Part shown: in pieces, positions 26,084-34,806 of the stretch
Position numbering within the stretch: the stretch's first letter is position 1
Layout: each line of letters opens with the position of its first letter
Assembly (NCBI GenBank): GCA_038225475.1
Contig: JBBRRA010000002.1
Coordinates: 62,001 to 126,000 of the forward strand
Direction: 5' to 3'
From: Polymorphobacter_B sp038225475
Lineage (GTDB): Bacteria; Pseudomonadota; Alphaproteobacteria; Sphingomonadales; Sphingomonadaceae
Length of the DNA: 64,000 bases
Made by a program: the position numbers and the translations under genes
The notes under the pieces: model-generated
Seen by the model: only the letters and a program-made list of their open reading frames with translations
What the model was told of the DNA's origin: nothing
The model's database searches: none

Positions 26084-26112
26084 CGTAAACGCCGCGGCGG
26101 TTGCGCTGTCAA
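26084..26112 (-). promoter_or_regulatory. Possible promoter of the methyltransferase gene
   Basis: On the minus strand TTGACA (26112-26107), 17 nt, then TTTACG (26089-26084). The -35 is perfect and the -10 weak. Transcription would start about 20 nt before ATG 26058. Confidence 0.4.
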
Positions 26113-26198
26113 CGCTCTACCGCGGCATTCCCTTAAATCTACTTAAGTCGGAAACCGTCGGTCAGCGCGGTCAACGCCTCGGTATGTTGCACGGGCCC

Positions 26199-27068
26199 TC
26201 AGCGCGCGACGGCAAGATTGTCGATCAAGCGCGTGCTACCGATCCACGCCGCAGCAAGCAGCCGGGCTGGACGATCGAACGCGGCGAGCGACGTGAGGTC
26301 GTCGGCATCGGTCAATTCGACATAGTCGATCGTGGCAAACCCCGCCGATTTGAGCGTCGCACCGGCGGCTTTAAGAACGTCGGCAACTGGCGTGCCGCCT
26401 AAAATGTCTTTGCGCGCGGCATTGAGCACCTGTGGCAGTGCCAGCGCGCGGTGACGTTGGTCGGGGGTCAAATAGATATTGCGCGACGAAAGCGCGAGGC
26501 CGTCGGCATCGCGCACGATCGCCCCGCCACCGATTTCGACGGGCAGGTCGAGGTCGCGCACAAGGCGGCGAATGATGGTCAGTTGCTGCCAGTCTTTCTC
26601 GCCGAACAGCGCGACGTCCGGCGCGGCCTGCAGCAGCAATTTGGTGACTACAGTCGCGACCCCGTCGAAATGCCCCGGCCGCGCCGCGCCGCACAACCGG
26701 TCGGCAAGGCCGCCTACGCGGATGCTCGTCGCAAATCCGGCCGGATACATTTCAGGGACTGTGGGGGCAAATAACAGATCGCAGCCGGCAGCCGCCAGCG
26801 CTGCCGCATCGGCAGCTTCGGTGCGCGGATAACGGTCGAGGTCTTCGTTCGGGCCAAATTGCGCCGGATTGACGAATAGCGACGCGATAACACGATCGGC
26901 CTTGTCGCGAGCTGCGGCGAGCAAGGACAAATGTCCGGCGTGGAGCGCCCCCATGGTTGGCACCAACGCGACACGGGCACCGGCCTTGCGCCAATCCGCG
27001 ACGTGGGCGCGAAGCGCAGCGACGGTGCGAACGATTGGTAACGGGTCGGTAGTGTTTAACTCGGACAT
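26199..27068 (-). CDS. panC: Pantothenate synthetase
   Basis: ATP-dependent joining of pantoate and beta-alanine in vitamin B5/CoA synthesis. 289 aa. Nucleotidyltransferase signature HAGH at 43-46 within PTMGALHAGHLSLL, FVNPAQFGPNEDLDRYPR, FGEKDWQQL, and the KMSKS-like LALSSRNIYL. ATG 27068 gives the normal N-terminus; the upstream continuation is antisense to mipZ. It diverges from mipZ with a 74-nt gap. panB is not in the window. Confidence 0.95.
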   Translation of the reverse strand: MSELNTTDPLPIVRTVAALRAHVADWRKAGARVALVPTMGALHAGHLSLLAAARDKADRVIASLFVNPAQFGPNEDLDRYPRTEAADAAALAAAGCDLLFAPTVPEMYPAGFATSIRVGGLADRLCGAARPGHFDGVATVVTKLLLQAAPDVALFGEKDWQQLTIIRRLVRDLDLPVEIGGGAIVRDADGLALSSRNIYLTPDQRHRALALPQVLNAARKDILGGTPVADVLKAAGATLKSAGFATIDYVELTDADDLTSLAAFDRPARLLAAAWIGSTRLIDNLAVAR

Positions 27069-27142
27069 GGGTATCCCCAAGATTGACTTGGCTTCGAAGC
27101 TGACTGAAACAGCGCGCGGGGCCAAAGCGGGGCGGATAGGCA

Positions 27143-27931
27143 ATGCGCGCGCAACAAGCACATCTGATCGTGCTCGGCAACGAGAAGGGCGGCTCGGGCA
27201 AGTCGACCACGGCCGTTCACATCGCCGTAGCGCTCGCCCAGGGCGGCGCTGCGGTCGGCGTGATCGATCTCGATGCGCGGCAGCGAACGGTCGCGCGCTA
27301 TCTGGAAAATCGCGCGGCCTTCGCGGCAAAGCGTGGCCTCGACCTTGTGCAGCCCGACGTTGCGGTGATCGCCGACGGCGATGGCGACGTCGCCGCCTTG
27401 GCCGAACAGTGCGCGGCGTGGGCCAACAAGGACTATCTGGTGATCGATACGCCGGGGCGCGATTCGCCGCTGGGGCGCGCAGCGTTGACCAGCGCCGATA
27501 CACTGGTCACCCCGATGAACGACAGTTTCGTCGACTTCGACCTCATCGGCCAAGTCGATCCCGAAACGTTCAAGGTTTTACGCCCGAGTTTCTATGCCGA
27601 ACTGATCTGGCAATCGCGCCAGAAGCGTGCGCGCACCGATGGCGGCACCGTCGACTGGGTAGTGCTGCGTAACCGCCTTTCGACGCTCGAGGCGCGCAAC
27701 ATGAAACGCGTTGCTGGTGCGCTCGACGAGCTGGCGAAGCGCGTCGGTTTCCGCGTGATTCCCGGCCTGTCCGAACGTGTCATCTTTCGCGAGCTGTTTC
27801 CGCGCGGGCTGACGCTGCTCGACACGTCTGCACTTGAAGATTTTTCGGTCAGCCATATCGCCGCGCGTCTCGAATTGCGCGCGCTGGTGGCGGGCCTCAA
27901 GCTGCCCTCACCGGTGGCGGCGGTCGCATGA
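27143..27931 (+). CDS. mipZ: Division-plane positioning ATPase MipZ
   Basis: ParA-type ATPase that forms polar gradients and inhibits FtsZ assembly in alphaproteobacteria. 262 aa with deviant Walker A NEKGGSGKS (13-21, signature Lys15 and Lys20), VIDLDARQRTVARYLENR, VIDTPGRDSPLGRAAL, and the MipZ-specific run DSFVDFDLIGQVDPETF and FRVIPGLSERVIFRELFPRG. These separate MipZ from chromosomal ParA. Stop overlaps the following J-domain gene by 4 nt (ATGA). Confidence 0.94.
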   Translation: MRAQQAHLIVLGNEKGGSGKSTTAVHIAVALAQGGAAVGVIDLDARQRTVARYLENRAAFAAKRGLDLVQPDVAVIADGDGDVAALAEQCAAWANKDYLVIDTPGRDSPLGRAALTSADTLVTPMNDSFVDFDLIGQVDPETFKVLRPSFYAELIWQSRQKRARTDGGTVDWVVLRNRLSTLEARNMKRVAGALDELAKRVGFRVIPGLSERVIFRELFPRGLTLLDTSALEDFSVSHIAARLELRALVAGLKLPSPVAAVA

Positions 27932-28359
27932 GCATCCTCATCGTGTTTTTTGGGTTGGGCCTGCTGTCCGAGCTCTATCGCGAATATCGCCGGGGGACGT
28001 TGGTCTCGAAGCTGACGGCACTGCGTCCGCATGTCGGCCGCGTCATGATGATCGCAGCCGGCATCGTGTTGCTAGCGGTCGGGGCATCGCGCGAAAACCT
28101 GATCGCGATGCTCGCGGGTGTGGTGGTCATCGCATATTTCGCAGCAACCTGGGCGATGGCCACACGGGCAGACTTACGAGATCCCACCGAGGCGCGCGCC
28201 ATCCTCGGCCTGACCTCGGCTGCAACTGCCGCCGACGTGCAGGCGGCGTGGCGGCGGCTGATTGCGCAGGTCCATCCCGATCATGGCGGGAGCGCGGAGC
28301 TGGCATCGCGCGTTACCGCCGCACGCGACCTGTTGCTTGCCCGAATGGAGCCCCGATGA
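27928..28359 (+). CDS. Membrane-anchored J-domain protein
   Basis: 143 aa. Two or three hydrophobic segments (~1-12, 38-52, 58-77) precede a C-terminal J-like domain: EARAILGLTSAATAADVQAA, AWRRLIAQVHPDHGG with HPD at 116-118. The J domain is at the C-terminus, as in Tim14/Pam18-like proteins, and presumably recruits DnaK to the membrane. Overlaps mipZ upstream and the phosphomutase downstream by 4 nt each (ATGA), so all three are translated together. Confidence 0.85.
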   Translation: MSILIVFFGLGLLSELYREYRRGTLVSKLTALRPHVGRVMMIAAGIVLLAVGASRENLIAMLAGVVVIAYFAATWAMATRADLRDPTEARAILGLTSAATAADVQAAWRRLIAQVHPDHGGSAELASRVTAARDLLLARMEPR

Positions 28360-29735
28360 CGCATCATTTTCACCCGACCCTGCTGCGCGAATATGATGCG
28401 CGGGGCATCATCGGCGAAACGCTCACCGAGGCGGACGCCACTGCAATAGGCCGCAGTTTCGGGACCCGCATCCGCCGCGCCGGCGGCAAGACTGTCGCGG
28501 TCGGCTATGACGGTCGCCATTCATCGCCAGCGCTTGCTGCCGCATTGATCGCGGGGCTGAACGCCAGTGGCTGCGACGCGCTCAACATCGGGCTCGGGCC
28601 GACACCGATGCTGTATTATTCGGTGCACGAGCTCAACGCCGACGGCGGCATGATGATTACCGGCTCGCACAATCCGCCCGACTATAACGGCTTCAAGATG
28701 ATGCTGGGGCACGGACCGTTTTTCGGCTCTGACATCGCCAATCTCGGCGTGCTTGCTGCGGCCGGCGACTGGGAGACGGGGACCGGCACGGTCACCGAAA
28801 TCGATATCGAAGACCGCTATGTCGATCGGTTGCTGCGCAATTTCGACGGCGCGCCAATGACCGTTGCGTGGGACACCGGCAACGGTGCCGCCGGCCCCGT
28901 GATCGACAAGCTCGTCAAACGCCTGCCGGGCAAACATTATACGCTGTTCACCGAAGTCGACGGCGACTTCCCCAACCATCATCCCGACCCGACCGAGGAA
29001 CATAATCTCGAGGATCTCAAGCGTGCCGTCGCCGCGCATGGGTGCGATCTGGGTCTTGCGTTCGACGGGGACGGCGACCGGCTTGGCGCGATCGACGGGC
29101 GCGGCCGCGTCATCTGGGGCGACCAGCTACTTGGCATTCTTGCCGAGCCAGTGCTCAAGGCGCTACCCGGCGCGACGATCATCGCCGACGTCAAATCCAG
29201 CGGCGCGCTGTTTGCACGAATTGCAGAACTGGGCGGTATACCGCTGATGTGGAAAACCGGACATTCGCTCGTCAAGGCGAAGATGATCGAAACAGGCGCG
29301 CCTCTCGCTGGCGAGATGAGCGGACACCTGTTCTTCAAACATGAGTGGTACGGTTTCGACGATGGCATTTACGCCGGCGTCCGTCTGCTTCGTGCAGTCA
29401 CTGCGTCGGGCCACAGCCTCGCACAAATCAAGGATGCAATGCCTGCGCTGGTCAACACGCCGGAGATGCGGTTCCCCTGCCCCGAAGAACGCAAATTCGT
29501 CGTTGTCGACGAAGTGCTCGCGCGGCTTGCCGCAAGCGGTGCCGATGTCGATGGCACCGATGGCGCACGGGTCACGACCCGCGACGGCTGGTGGCTCCTC
29601 CGCGCCTCGAATACGCAGGATGTCCTCGTCGCGCGTGCCGAGTCGACGACGCAGGACGGACTCGACCGGTTGATGGCACAGATCGACGGCACGCTTAACG
29701 AATCGGGGATCGAGCGCGCGCAGCATATCTCCTAG
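28356..29735 (+). CDS. Phosphomannomutase / phosphoglucomutase
   Basis: 459-aa alpha-D-phosphohexomutase interconverting hexose 1- and 6-phosphates for surface polysaccharide precursors. Motifs: N-terminal LLREYDARGIIGETL, catalytic phosphoserine loop TGSHNPPDYNGFKM (~100), metal loop FDGDGDRLG (~235), sugar-recognition GEMSGHLFFKHEWYG (~320), and C-terminal phosphate-binding RASNTQDVLVARAES. Pattern is closest to ManB/AlgC/PGM-PMM enzymes. ATG 28356 overlaps the J-domain gene stop. Sequence alone does not settle the preferred sugar. Confidence 0.92.
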   Translation: MTHHFHPTLLREYDARGIIGETLTEADATAIGRSFGTRIRRAGGKTVAVGYDGRHSSPALAAALIAGLNASGCDALNIGLGPTPMLYYSVHELNADGGMMITGSHNPPDYNGFKMMLGHGPFFGSDIANLGVLAAAGDWETGTGTVTEIDIEDRYVDRLLRNFDGAPMTVAWDTGNGAAGPVIDKLVKRLPGKHYTLFTEVDGDFPNHHPDPTEEHNLEDLKRAVAAHGCDLGLAFDGDGDRLGAIDGRGRVIWGDQLLGILAEPVLKALPGATIIADVKSSGALFARIAELGGIPLMWKTGHSLVKAKMIETGAPLAGEMSGHLFFKHEWYGFDDGIYAGVRLLRAVTASGHSLAQIKDAMPALVNTPEMRFPCPEERKFVVVDEVLARLAASGADVDGTDGARVTTRDGWWLLRASNTQDVLVARAESTTQDGLDRLMAQIDGTLNESGIERAQHIS

Positions 29736-29755
29736 CGCACTCGGCTCGGCGCATT

Positions 29756-29772
29756 TTGTGCAGTGCAGCATG
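29756..29772 (+). promoter_or_regulatory. Phasin upstream repeat 1 (candidate PhaR site)
   Basis: TTGTGCAGTGCAGCATG, 64-80 nt before the phasin ATG. It recurs at 29805 with one mismatch. TGC/GCA-rich sites like this are bound by the PHB-responsive repressor PhaR in other bacteria; assignment is by analogy. Confidence 0.55.
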
Positions 29773-29804
29773 GAATGACTTGAATTAGTCATCAACTGCA
29801 ACTA

Positions 29805-29821
29805 TTGTGCACTGCAGCATG
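29805..29821 (+). promoter_or_regulatory. Phasin upstream repeat 2 (candidate PhaR site)
   Basis: TTGTGCACTGCAGCATG, 49 bp downstream of repeat 1 (start to start) and differing by one base. It ends 14 nt before the phasin ATG, where a bound repressor would block transcription or initiation. Confidence 0.55.
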
Positions 29822-29835
29822 ACGCGGAGACAGTG

Positions 29836-30750
29836 ATGGCAAACGACATCAAAAAGCCCAAGGTAGTGAAACCGGCAAGTGTGGCAGCACCTGCCGCGCC
29901 GGTGCCTATCGCAGTTGCGCCCAAGCCAATCGTAACGCCCTCTGTTGCAGCGAAGCCCGCTTTGACTGTGACGCCTGCTAAGCCGGTTGCCCAAGCGCCA
30001 ATGATCAAACCGGTCATCGCGCCGGTGGCGAAAGCGATTGCTCCGATAGCAGCGCCGCCGGTCGCCGCCGCATCGACCGTCGCCGCAGCTGCTTCGACGC
30101 CGCCCGTAGCAGCGGTTTCGGTGCCGGTAACCGCAGCGCAACCCGTTATGCCGCCGCCCGCGCCAACGCCGAACGTTTCGTCACCCCCACCCCCTGTTTT
30201 CAAACCGAAGGAACCCACAATGGCCGATACTTTCACCACCGCCGCTGACGCCATGAAGACCGGCGCCGAGCAGATGAAGACGACGATGACCACGCAGGCT
30301 GAGAACGCCATGGCGCAGGGCAAGGCAACGATGGAGCAGCTCGCCACCAAGTCGCGCGACGCTGTCGAGCATAGCATGAAGCAGGTCGACGAACTCGTCG
30401 GCGTGGCCCGCGGCAACGTCGAGGCGATGCTCGCTTCGTCGCGCGTTGCCACCTCGGGACTGGAGGCGATCGCGCACCAGGTCGCCGACTTCTCGCGCAA
30501 GAGCTTCGAAGAGACGACGGCTGCTGCGCGCGCCATGACCACGGTCAAGACGCCGAACGAGCTGATGCAGCTCCAGAACGACTTTGCCAAGACGCAGTTC
30601 GACCACGCGATCAGCGAAATGTCGAAGCTGTCGGAAACGATGGTCAAGCTGCTCGGCGAAGTTTTCGAGCCGATCCAGAAGAGCGCCACCGCCACGACCG
30701 ACAAGGTTAAGGCAATGGCCGCGTCGATGAGCAACACGATCAAGCACTAA
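29836..30750 (+). CDS. Phasin family protein with Pro/Ala-rich N-terminal extension
   Basis: PHB-granule coat protein. 304 aa. Residues 1-~128 are low-complexity Ala/Pro/Val/Lys (PKVVKPASVAAPAAPVP and similar); residues ~129-304 are the helical phasin domain (KTGAEQMKTTMTTQAENAMA ... SRDAVEHSMKQVDELVGVARG ... NDFAKTQFDHAISEMSKLSETMVKLLGEV). A second start at 30220 would give a standard 176-aa phasin, so the long or short form, or both, may be made. Upstream paired repeats suggest PHB-dependent control. It precedes clpS and has its own terminator. Confidence 0.9.
   Translation: MANDIKKPKVVKPASVAAPAAPVPIAVAPKPIVTPSVAAKPALTVTPAKPVAQAPMIKPVIAPVAKAIAPIAAPPVAAASTVAAAASTPPVAAVSVPVTAAQPVMPPPAPTPNVSSPPPPVFKPKEPTMADTFTTAADAMKTGAEQMKTTMTTQAENAMAQGKATMEQLATKSRDAVEHSMKQVDELVGVARGNVEAMLASSRVATSGLEAIAHQVADFSRKSFEETTAAARAMTTVKTPNELMQLQNDFAKTQFDHAISEMSKLSETMVKLLGEVFEPIQKSATATTDKVKAMAASMSNTIKH
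30208..30222 (+). promoter_or_regulatory. Internal ribosome binding site and ATG in the phasin gene
   Basis: AAGGA (30208-30212) stands 7 nt before an in-frame ATG at 30220, exactly where the low-complexity extension ends and the phasin domain begins (MADTFTTAADAMK). Spacing is ideal and better than at the upstream ATG 29836. Confidence 0.6.
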
Positions 30751-30779
30751 GTCTTTTCCGACTTATTGATCGGCAAAGC

Positions 30780-30808
30780 GGGCGGGGGTGCGAACCTCCG
30801 CCCGTTTC
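30780..30808 (+). terminator. Terminator after the phasin gene
   Basis: GGGCGGGGGT (30780-30789) pairs with ACCTCCGCCC (30794-30803), one G-U pair, 4-nt loop, followed by GTTTC. The stem is strong and the T-run short. Confidence 0.6.
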
Positions 30809-30823
30809 ACGTTGGCGCACCCC

Positions 30824-30853
30824 TTGTCGAGCGTGGGCGCGCCACCGTATATT
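30824..30853 (+). promoter_or_regulatory. Promoter of clpS
   Basis: TTGTCG (30824-30829), 18-nt spacer, TATATT (30848-30853). A start near 30860 lies between the phasin terminator and the clpS ATG at 30888. Confidence 0.55.
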
Positions 30854-30887
30854 GCGTCCATATTTCAGCATTGGCACGGCGGAACCC

Positions 30888-31253
30888 ATGAGCTTTACGG
30901 CGCAATTATTGACGATGGCCGGCCCGGATGACGATGGCCGCGGCGGTGACGACGGCCGCACCGGCGTCGGCGTCGCCACCAAAACCAAGCCCAAGACCAA
31001 ACAGCCGGCGCTATACAAAGTGCTGATGCTCAACGACGACTATACGCCGATGGAGTTCGTGGTACTGACGTTGCAGCGGTTTTTCCGGATGACCATCGAA
31101 GACGCGACGCGCGTCATGTTGAGCGTTCATCAGCGCGGCGTCGGGGTCTGCGGGATCTTCACCTATGAAGTCGCCGAGACCAAGGTCAATCAGGTGATGG
31201 ACTTTGCGCGCGAGCACCAGCACCCGCTGCAGTGCACGCTCGAAAAGGACTGA
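30888..31253 (+). CDS. clpS: ATP-dependent Clp protease adaptor ClpS
   Basis: Delivers N-end-rule substrates to ClpAP. 121 aa: a flexible acidic/basic N-terminal arm (~1-40), then LYKVLMLNDDYTPMEFVV (the substrate-pocket NDDYTPMEF), VMLSVHQRGVGVCGIFTYEVAETKV and a final HPLQCTLEKD. ATG 30888 has GGAA just upstream and lies after the predicted transcription start; ATG 30915 is less likely. clpA is not adjacent. Together with aat at 50237, which makes N-degrons, the window holds two parts of the N-end-rule pathway. Confidence 0.95.
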   Translation: MSFTAQLLTMAGPDDDGRGGDDGRTGVGVATKTKPKTKQPALYKVLMLNDDYTPMEFVVLTLQRFFRMTIEDATRVMLSVHQRGVGVCGIFTYEVAETKVNQVMDFAREHQHPLQCTLEKD

Positions 31254-31304
31254 TCTGCGACATCGGGTCCGCGCTTAAACCGGGGCGGCGGTGTAGAGAA
31301 GGGC

Positions 31305-32024
31305 ATGATCCTTCCCAGCTTTTCAACCGACTTGAACATTGCCGTGATCGGCGCGGGAGGCGGGATCGGTGCCGCACTGATCGAGGCGCTGGCGGCGAGC
31401 ACGCATGTCGCGGCGGTCGCCGCATTCAGCCGCGATGGCGGCGCACCGGCGCACCCGAAGGTCACGCCCGGCCGCCTCGACCTGCTCGACCCGGCATCGA
31501 TCACCGCGGCAGGCGCTACGGTCGGCAATCTCGACCTTGTCATCGTTGCGACCGGCATGCTGCGCGATCCCGAGCGTGACATCCGCCAGCTCGACGCAGC
31601 GCGGCTGGCGCTCAACTTTGCCGTCAACGCCACCGGCCCGGCGTTGGTCGCGCAGGCATTTCTGCCGCGGCTGCGCACCGACCGGCGGACGGCGTTCGCG
31701 GCGCTGTCGGCGCGGGTCGGCTCGATCGGCGATAACCGGCTGGGGGGCTGGTATGCCTACCGCGCGTCGAAGGCAGCGCTCAACCAGTTGATCCGCACGC
31801 TCGCCATCGAACATGCGCGCAAAAACCGGCTCGGCGTCTGTGTGGCGCTGCATCCGGGCACAGTCGATACACCGCTGTCGAAGCCATTTCAGGGCCGGGT
31901 GCCCGCCGACCAGCTGTTTACGTCAGCGGTATCGGCCGCGCATTTGCTGCGCGTCATCGACACGCTGACGCCTGCCGACAGCGGCGGAGTATTCGCCTGG
32001 GACGGCGCGCGCATCGCCTATTGA
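31305..32024 (+). CDS. Short-chain dehydrogenase/reductase
   Basis: 239-aa Rossmann oxidoreductase. The dinucleotide motif is VIGAGGGIGAALIEAL (13-28), variant of TGxxxGxG; NFAVNATGPALVAQA supplies the Asn of the tetrad; Ser in ALSARVGSIGDN and YAYRASK (~149-155) complete the active site. The C-terminal PGTVDTPLSKPFQGRVPADQLF resembles the CsgA/carbonyl-reductase-like group. Substrate unknown. It begins 51 nt after clpS. Confidence 0.88.
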   Translation: MILPSFSTDLNIAVIGAGGGIGAALIEALAASTHVAAVAAFSRDGGAPAHPKVTPGRLDLLDPASITAAGATVGNLDLVIVATGMLRDPERDIRQLDAARLALNFAVNATGPALVAQAFLPRLRTDRRTAFAALSARVGSIGDNRLGGWYAYRASKAALNQLIRTLAIEHARKNRLGVCVALHPGTVDTPLSKPFQGRVPADQLFTSAVSAAHLLRVIDTLTPADSGGVFAWDGARIAY

Positions 32025-32096
32025 GCCGCGCCATATTCATGCCATGCGAGCGGTGTTTACCGACGCATTAACCGTGATCAGGCGCAGGGTATTGCC

Positions 32097-33293
32097 TTGA
32101 AGATTGTTGATCTTGCCGAATTCTATGCGCCCGGCGGTGGCGGGGTGCGGACCTATGTCGATCAGAAGATCCGGGTCGCGCAGGCACTGGGTCACGAGAT
32201 GGTCGTCATCGCGCCCGGCCCCGAAGACCGGGTCGAGCAGCGCGGCAGCGGGCGCATCATCTGGCTGAAGTCGCCGTTCATGCCGTTCGACAAGCGCTAT
32301 CATATCTTCTGGGATGCAGCGCCGGTGCATGCCGTGCTCGATGCCGAACAGCCCGACCTGATCGAGGCATCGTCCCCGTGGCGCGCCGGCTGGATCGCGG
32401 CGCGCTGGCCGGGTGCAGCAAAGCGCGTGCTGTTCCTGCATGTCGAGCCGGTCGCGGCGTATCCGTACCGCTGGCTCGGCTGGGGCTTCAGCCACGCCCG
32501 GATCGACCGGCTGTTCGAATGGTTCTGGAGCTACCTCCGCAAGCTGCACCGGCATTTCGACGCCACGGTCGTTGGCGGCACCTGGATCGCCGAACGGCTG
32601 ACCGATCATGGCCTGACGCCGCCGGTGGTCGTGCCGATGGGCGTCGAGACCAGCGTGTTCCGCCCCGACCTGCGCGATGCCACGCTGCGCCGCGACCTGC
32701 TGGCGCGCTGCGGGCTGGGCGAAGATGCCACGCTGCTGCTCGGCGTCGGGCGGCATCATCCCGAAAAGCGCTGGCCGATGCTGATCGACGCCGTCGAACG
32801 GGCCAATGCGATGTCGGCGAAAAAGGTCGGCTTCGTGCTGGCCGGTGACGGGGTGGCGCGAGCTGCGGTCGATCGGGCAGCGGCCGGCAAGCCCAATGTC
32901 TGCGTGCTCGGGCAGGTCGGCGAGCGCGCCGAACTGGCGCGGTTGCTGGCGTCTGCCGACGCCCTGCTGCACGGATCGACCTCCGAAACCTTCGGCATGG
33001 TCGTCGGCGAAGCGCTTAGCGCCGGGCTGCCGTTGATTGTGCCGGCATTCGGCGGCTGCACTGGGCTGGCCCGCCCGGCCTATGCCGAAAGCTATGCGCC
33101 CGCGACCGCCGACGCCGCAGCCGCCGCGATCGTGCGGATGATCGGCCGCGACTTAGCCGCGATGCGCACCGCCGCCGCGCACGCCGGGGCCACGCTCGTC
33201 GGCCCGTCGGACGCGCATTTCACCAAGCTGATGGCGCTGTACGGCGACATCGTCGGCGGTACCGAGGCGGCGGCGCTGCCCCGCGCGGCCTAG
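32097..33293 (+). CDS. GT4-family glycosyltransferase
   Basis: 398 aa, GT-B fold. N-terminal acceptor domain begins MKIVDLAEFYAPGGGGVRTYV, the glycine-rich loop of retaining GT4 enzymes. The C-terminal donor domain has LLGVGRHHPEKRWPMLIDAV, FVLAGDGVARAAV and the EX7E motif in HGSTSETFGMVVGEALSAGLPLIVPAFGG. It probably uses a nucleotide-activated hexose; acceptor unknown, although a lipid acceptor is conceivable in a glycosphingolipid producer. The start is TTG 32097, the only codon giving the complete loop. Confidence 0.87.
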   Translation: MKIVDLAEFYAPGGGGVRTYVDQKIRVAQALGHEMVVIAPGPEDRVEQRGSGRIIWLKSPFMPFDKRYHIFWDAAPVHAVLDAEQPDLIEASSPWRAGWIAARWPGAAKRVLFLHVEPVAAYPYRWLGWGFSHARIDRLFEWFWSYLRKLHRHFDATVVGGTWIAERLTDHGLTPPVVVPMGVETSVFRPDLRDATLRRDLLARCGLGEDATLLLGVGRHHPEKRWPMLIDAVERANAMSAKKVGFVLAGDGVARAAVDRAAAGKPNVCVLGQVGERAELARLLASADALLHGSTSETFGMVVGEALSAGLPLIVPAFGGCTGLARPAYAESYAPATADAAAAAIVRMIGRDLAAMRTAAAHAGATLVGPSDAHFTKLMALYGDIVGGTEAAALPRAA

Positions 33294-33426
33294 GCTAAAC
33301 CCCCTAACTTTACTGGCGCGCCCCGGTAAAACTCAAATTCGGCGACCAAAACCGTTTCGTATTTGACGCTGGATCGGTACATTGAATGGCGATATACCAC
33401 CAGATAGGTTATCGGTCAAGCCGCGC

Positions 33427-34806
33427 TCAGTCCTTCGTGGCGGCAAACGCCGCCAGCGCCCGGGCGCGCGCCGCCGCGTGATCGACGATCGGCGGCGGAT
33501 AGCCGCGCACGCCGCCGTGCAGCCACGGCGCATGGATCGCCGCATCGGATGCCTTGGCCAGCTCGGGAACCCAGCGGCGGATATAGCGCCCGGCGGCGTC
33601 GAACTTTTCGCTCTGCGTTACCGGGGCCATGATCCGGTAGAACGGCTGCGAATCGACGCCCGACCCCATGCTCCACTGCCAGCCGAGTGTATTGCTGCCC
33701 AGATCGGCATCGACCAGCGTATCCCAAAACCAGCGCGCGCCGTGCCGCCAGTCGATCAACTGGTGTTTGATCAGGAACGACGCTGCGATCATCCGCACGC
33801 GGTTGTGCATCCACCCGGTCGCCCACAGCTGACGCATCCCGGCATCGACGATCGGATAGCCGGTGCGCCCGTGCTGCCACGCGTGCAGCGCCTCGGCGCC
33901 GTCGAGGCTGGTGACATCGGTGAACGCCAGCCGCTCGAACGCCGCCCGTTGCGGATGATCGGGCGAGTCCGGGAAACTGTCGAGCAGCGTCGCGGCAAAA
34001 TCGCGCCAGCCGAGTTCGCGCAGGAACGGCTCGGCACGCGCGCCTGCCGCCGCGCTGACCGCGGCCCACACCGCAGCGGGCGAAATCTCGCCGAAATGCA
34101 GATGCGGCGACAGCCGCGAGGTCAGCGCCGCGCCGGGGATGTTGCGGCCATAGTCATAGTCGTGCGCCACCGCCGCAAACGCCTGCAGCGCCGCGTCCGC
34201 CCCGGCGCTGCCAGGGGTCCAGATGTCGAACCCGCCCGACCAATCGGGGCGCACCGGCAGCAGCTGCCAATCTGTCAGCCGGTCGCCGTCCTGTGCGGGC
34301 GCGGCGGCGATCGCCTGCGGCGCGGGCAGCGGCGGGGCGGGCGGCAGCAGCGTTTGCAGCGCGCGCCAATACGGCGTGAAAATCCGGTAGCGTGCGCCTG
34401 CCCCGGTCGTCACCGCGCCGGGCGGCAGCAGGTAATTCCCGTCGTACAGCTGCAGATCGAGCCGCGCCGCCACCGCTGCCTGTTGCGCGACTGCGAACGG
34501 TTCATAATGGTGGAGCGCATGCACCGTCGACGCGCCGACTGCGGCGGCGATTTCGGCGAGGATGGCCACGGTGTCGCCGCGGCGCAGGACCAGCGGTATC
34601 CGGTGCTTCGCCAGATCGGCGGCGAGCGCGGTCAGGCTATGGTGCAGCCACCATCGCTGCGCCGCACCGATCCGCCAGTCGCCGCCCGCGGCATCATCGA
34701 GCACATACACCGCCGCGACCGGGCCGCGCGCCGCCGCCGCCGCCACCGCCGCCTGATCGGCAAGGCGCAAATCCTGGCGGAACCAGATCAGCTGCGGTTC
34801 GGCCAT
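33427..34806 (-). CDS. phrB: Deoxyribodipyrimidine photolyase (CPD class I)
   Basis: Light-driven repair of cyclobutane pyrimidine dimers. 459 aa: N-terminal antenna-chromophore domain (LIWFRQDLRLADQAAVAAA), FAD-binding helical domain with LSPHLHFGEISPAAVW, TGYPIVDAGMRQLWATGWMHNRVRM, and the Trp-rich WFWDTLVDADLGSNTLGWQW with SGVDSQPFYRIM. ATG 34806 has AGGAG 9 nt upstream and gives the standard start; ATG 34833 is possible. It diverges from the transaminase gene. Confidence 0.94.
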   Translation of the reverse strand: MAEPQLIWFRQDLRLADQAAVAAAAARGPVAAVYVLDDAAGGDWRIGAAQRWWLHHSLTALAADLAKHRIPLVLRRGDTVAILAEIAAAVGASTVHALHHYEPFAVAQQAAVAARLDLQLYDGNYLLPPGAVTTGAGARYRIFTPYWRALQTLLPPAPPLPAPQAIAAAPAQDGDRLTDWQLLPVRPDWSGGFDIWTPGSAGADAALQAFAAVAHDYDYGRNIPGAALTSRLSPHLHFGEISPAAVWAAVSAAAGARAEPFLRELGWRDFAATLLDSFPDSPDHPQRAAFERLAFTDVTSLDGAEALHAWQHGRTGYPIVDAGMRQLWATGWMHNRVRMIAASFLIKHQLIDWRHGARWFWDTLVDADLGSNTLGWQWSMGSGVDSQPFYRIMAPVTQSEKFDAAGRYIRRWVPELAKASDAAIHAPWLHGGVRGYPPPIVDHAAARARALAAFAATKD

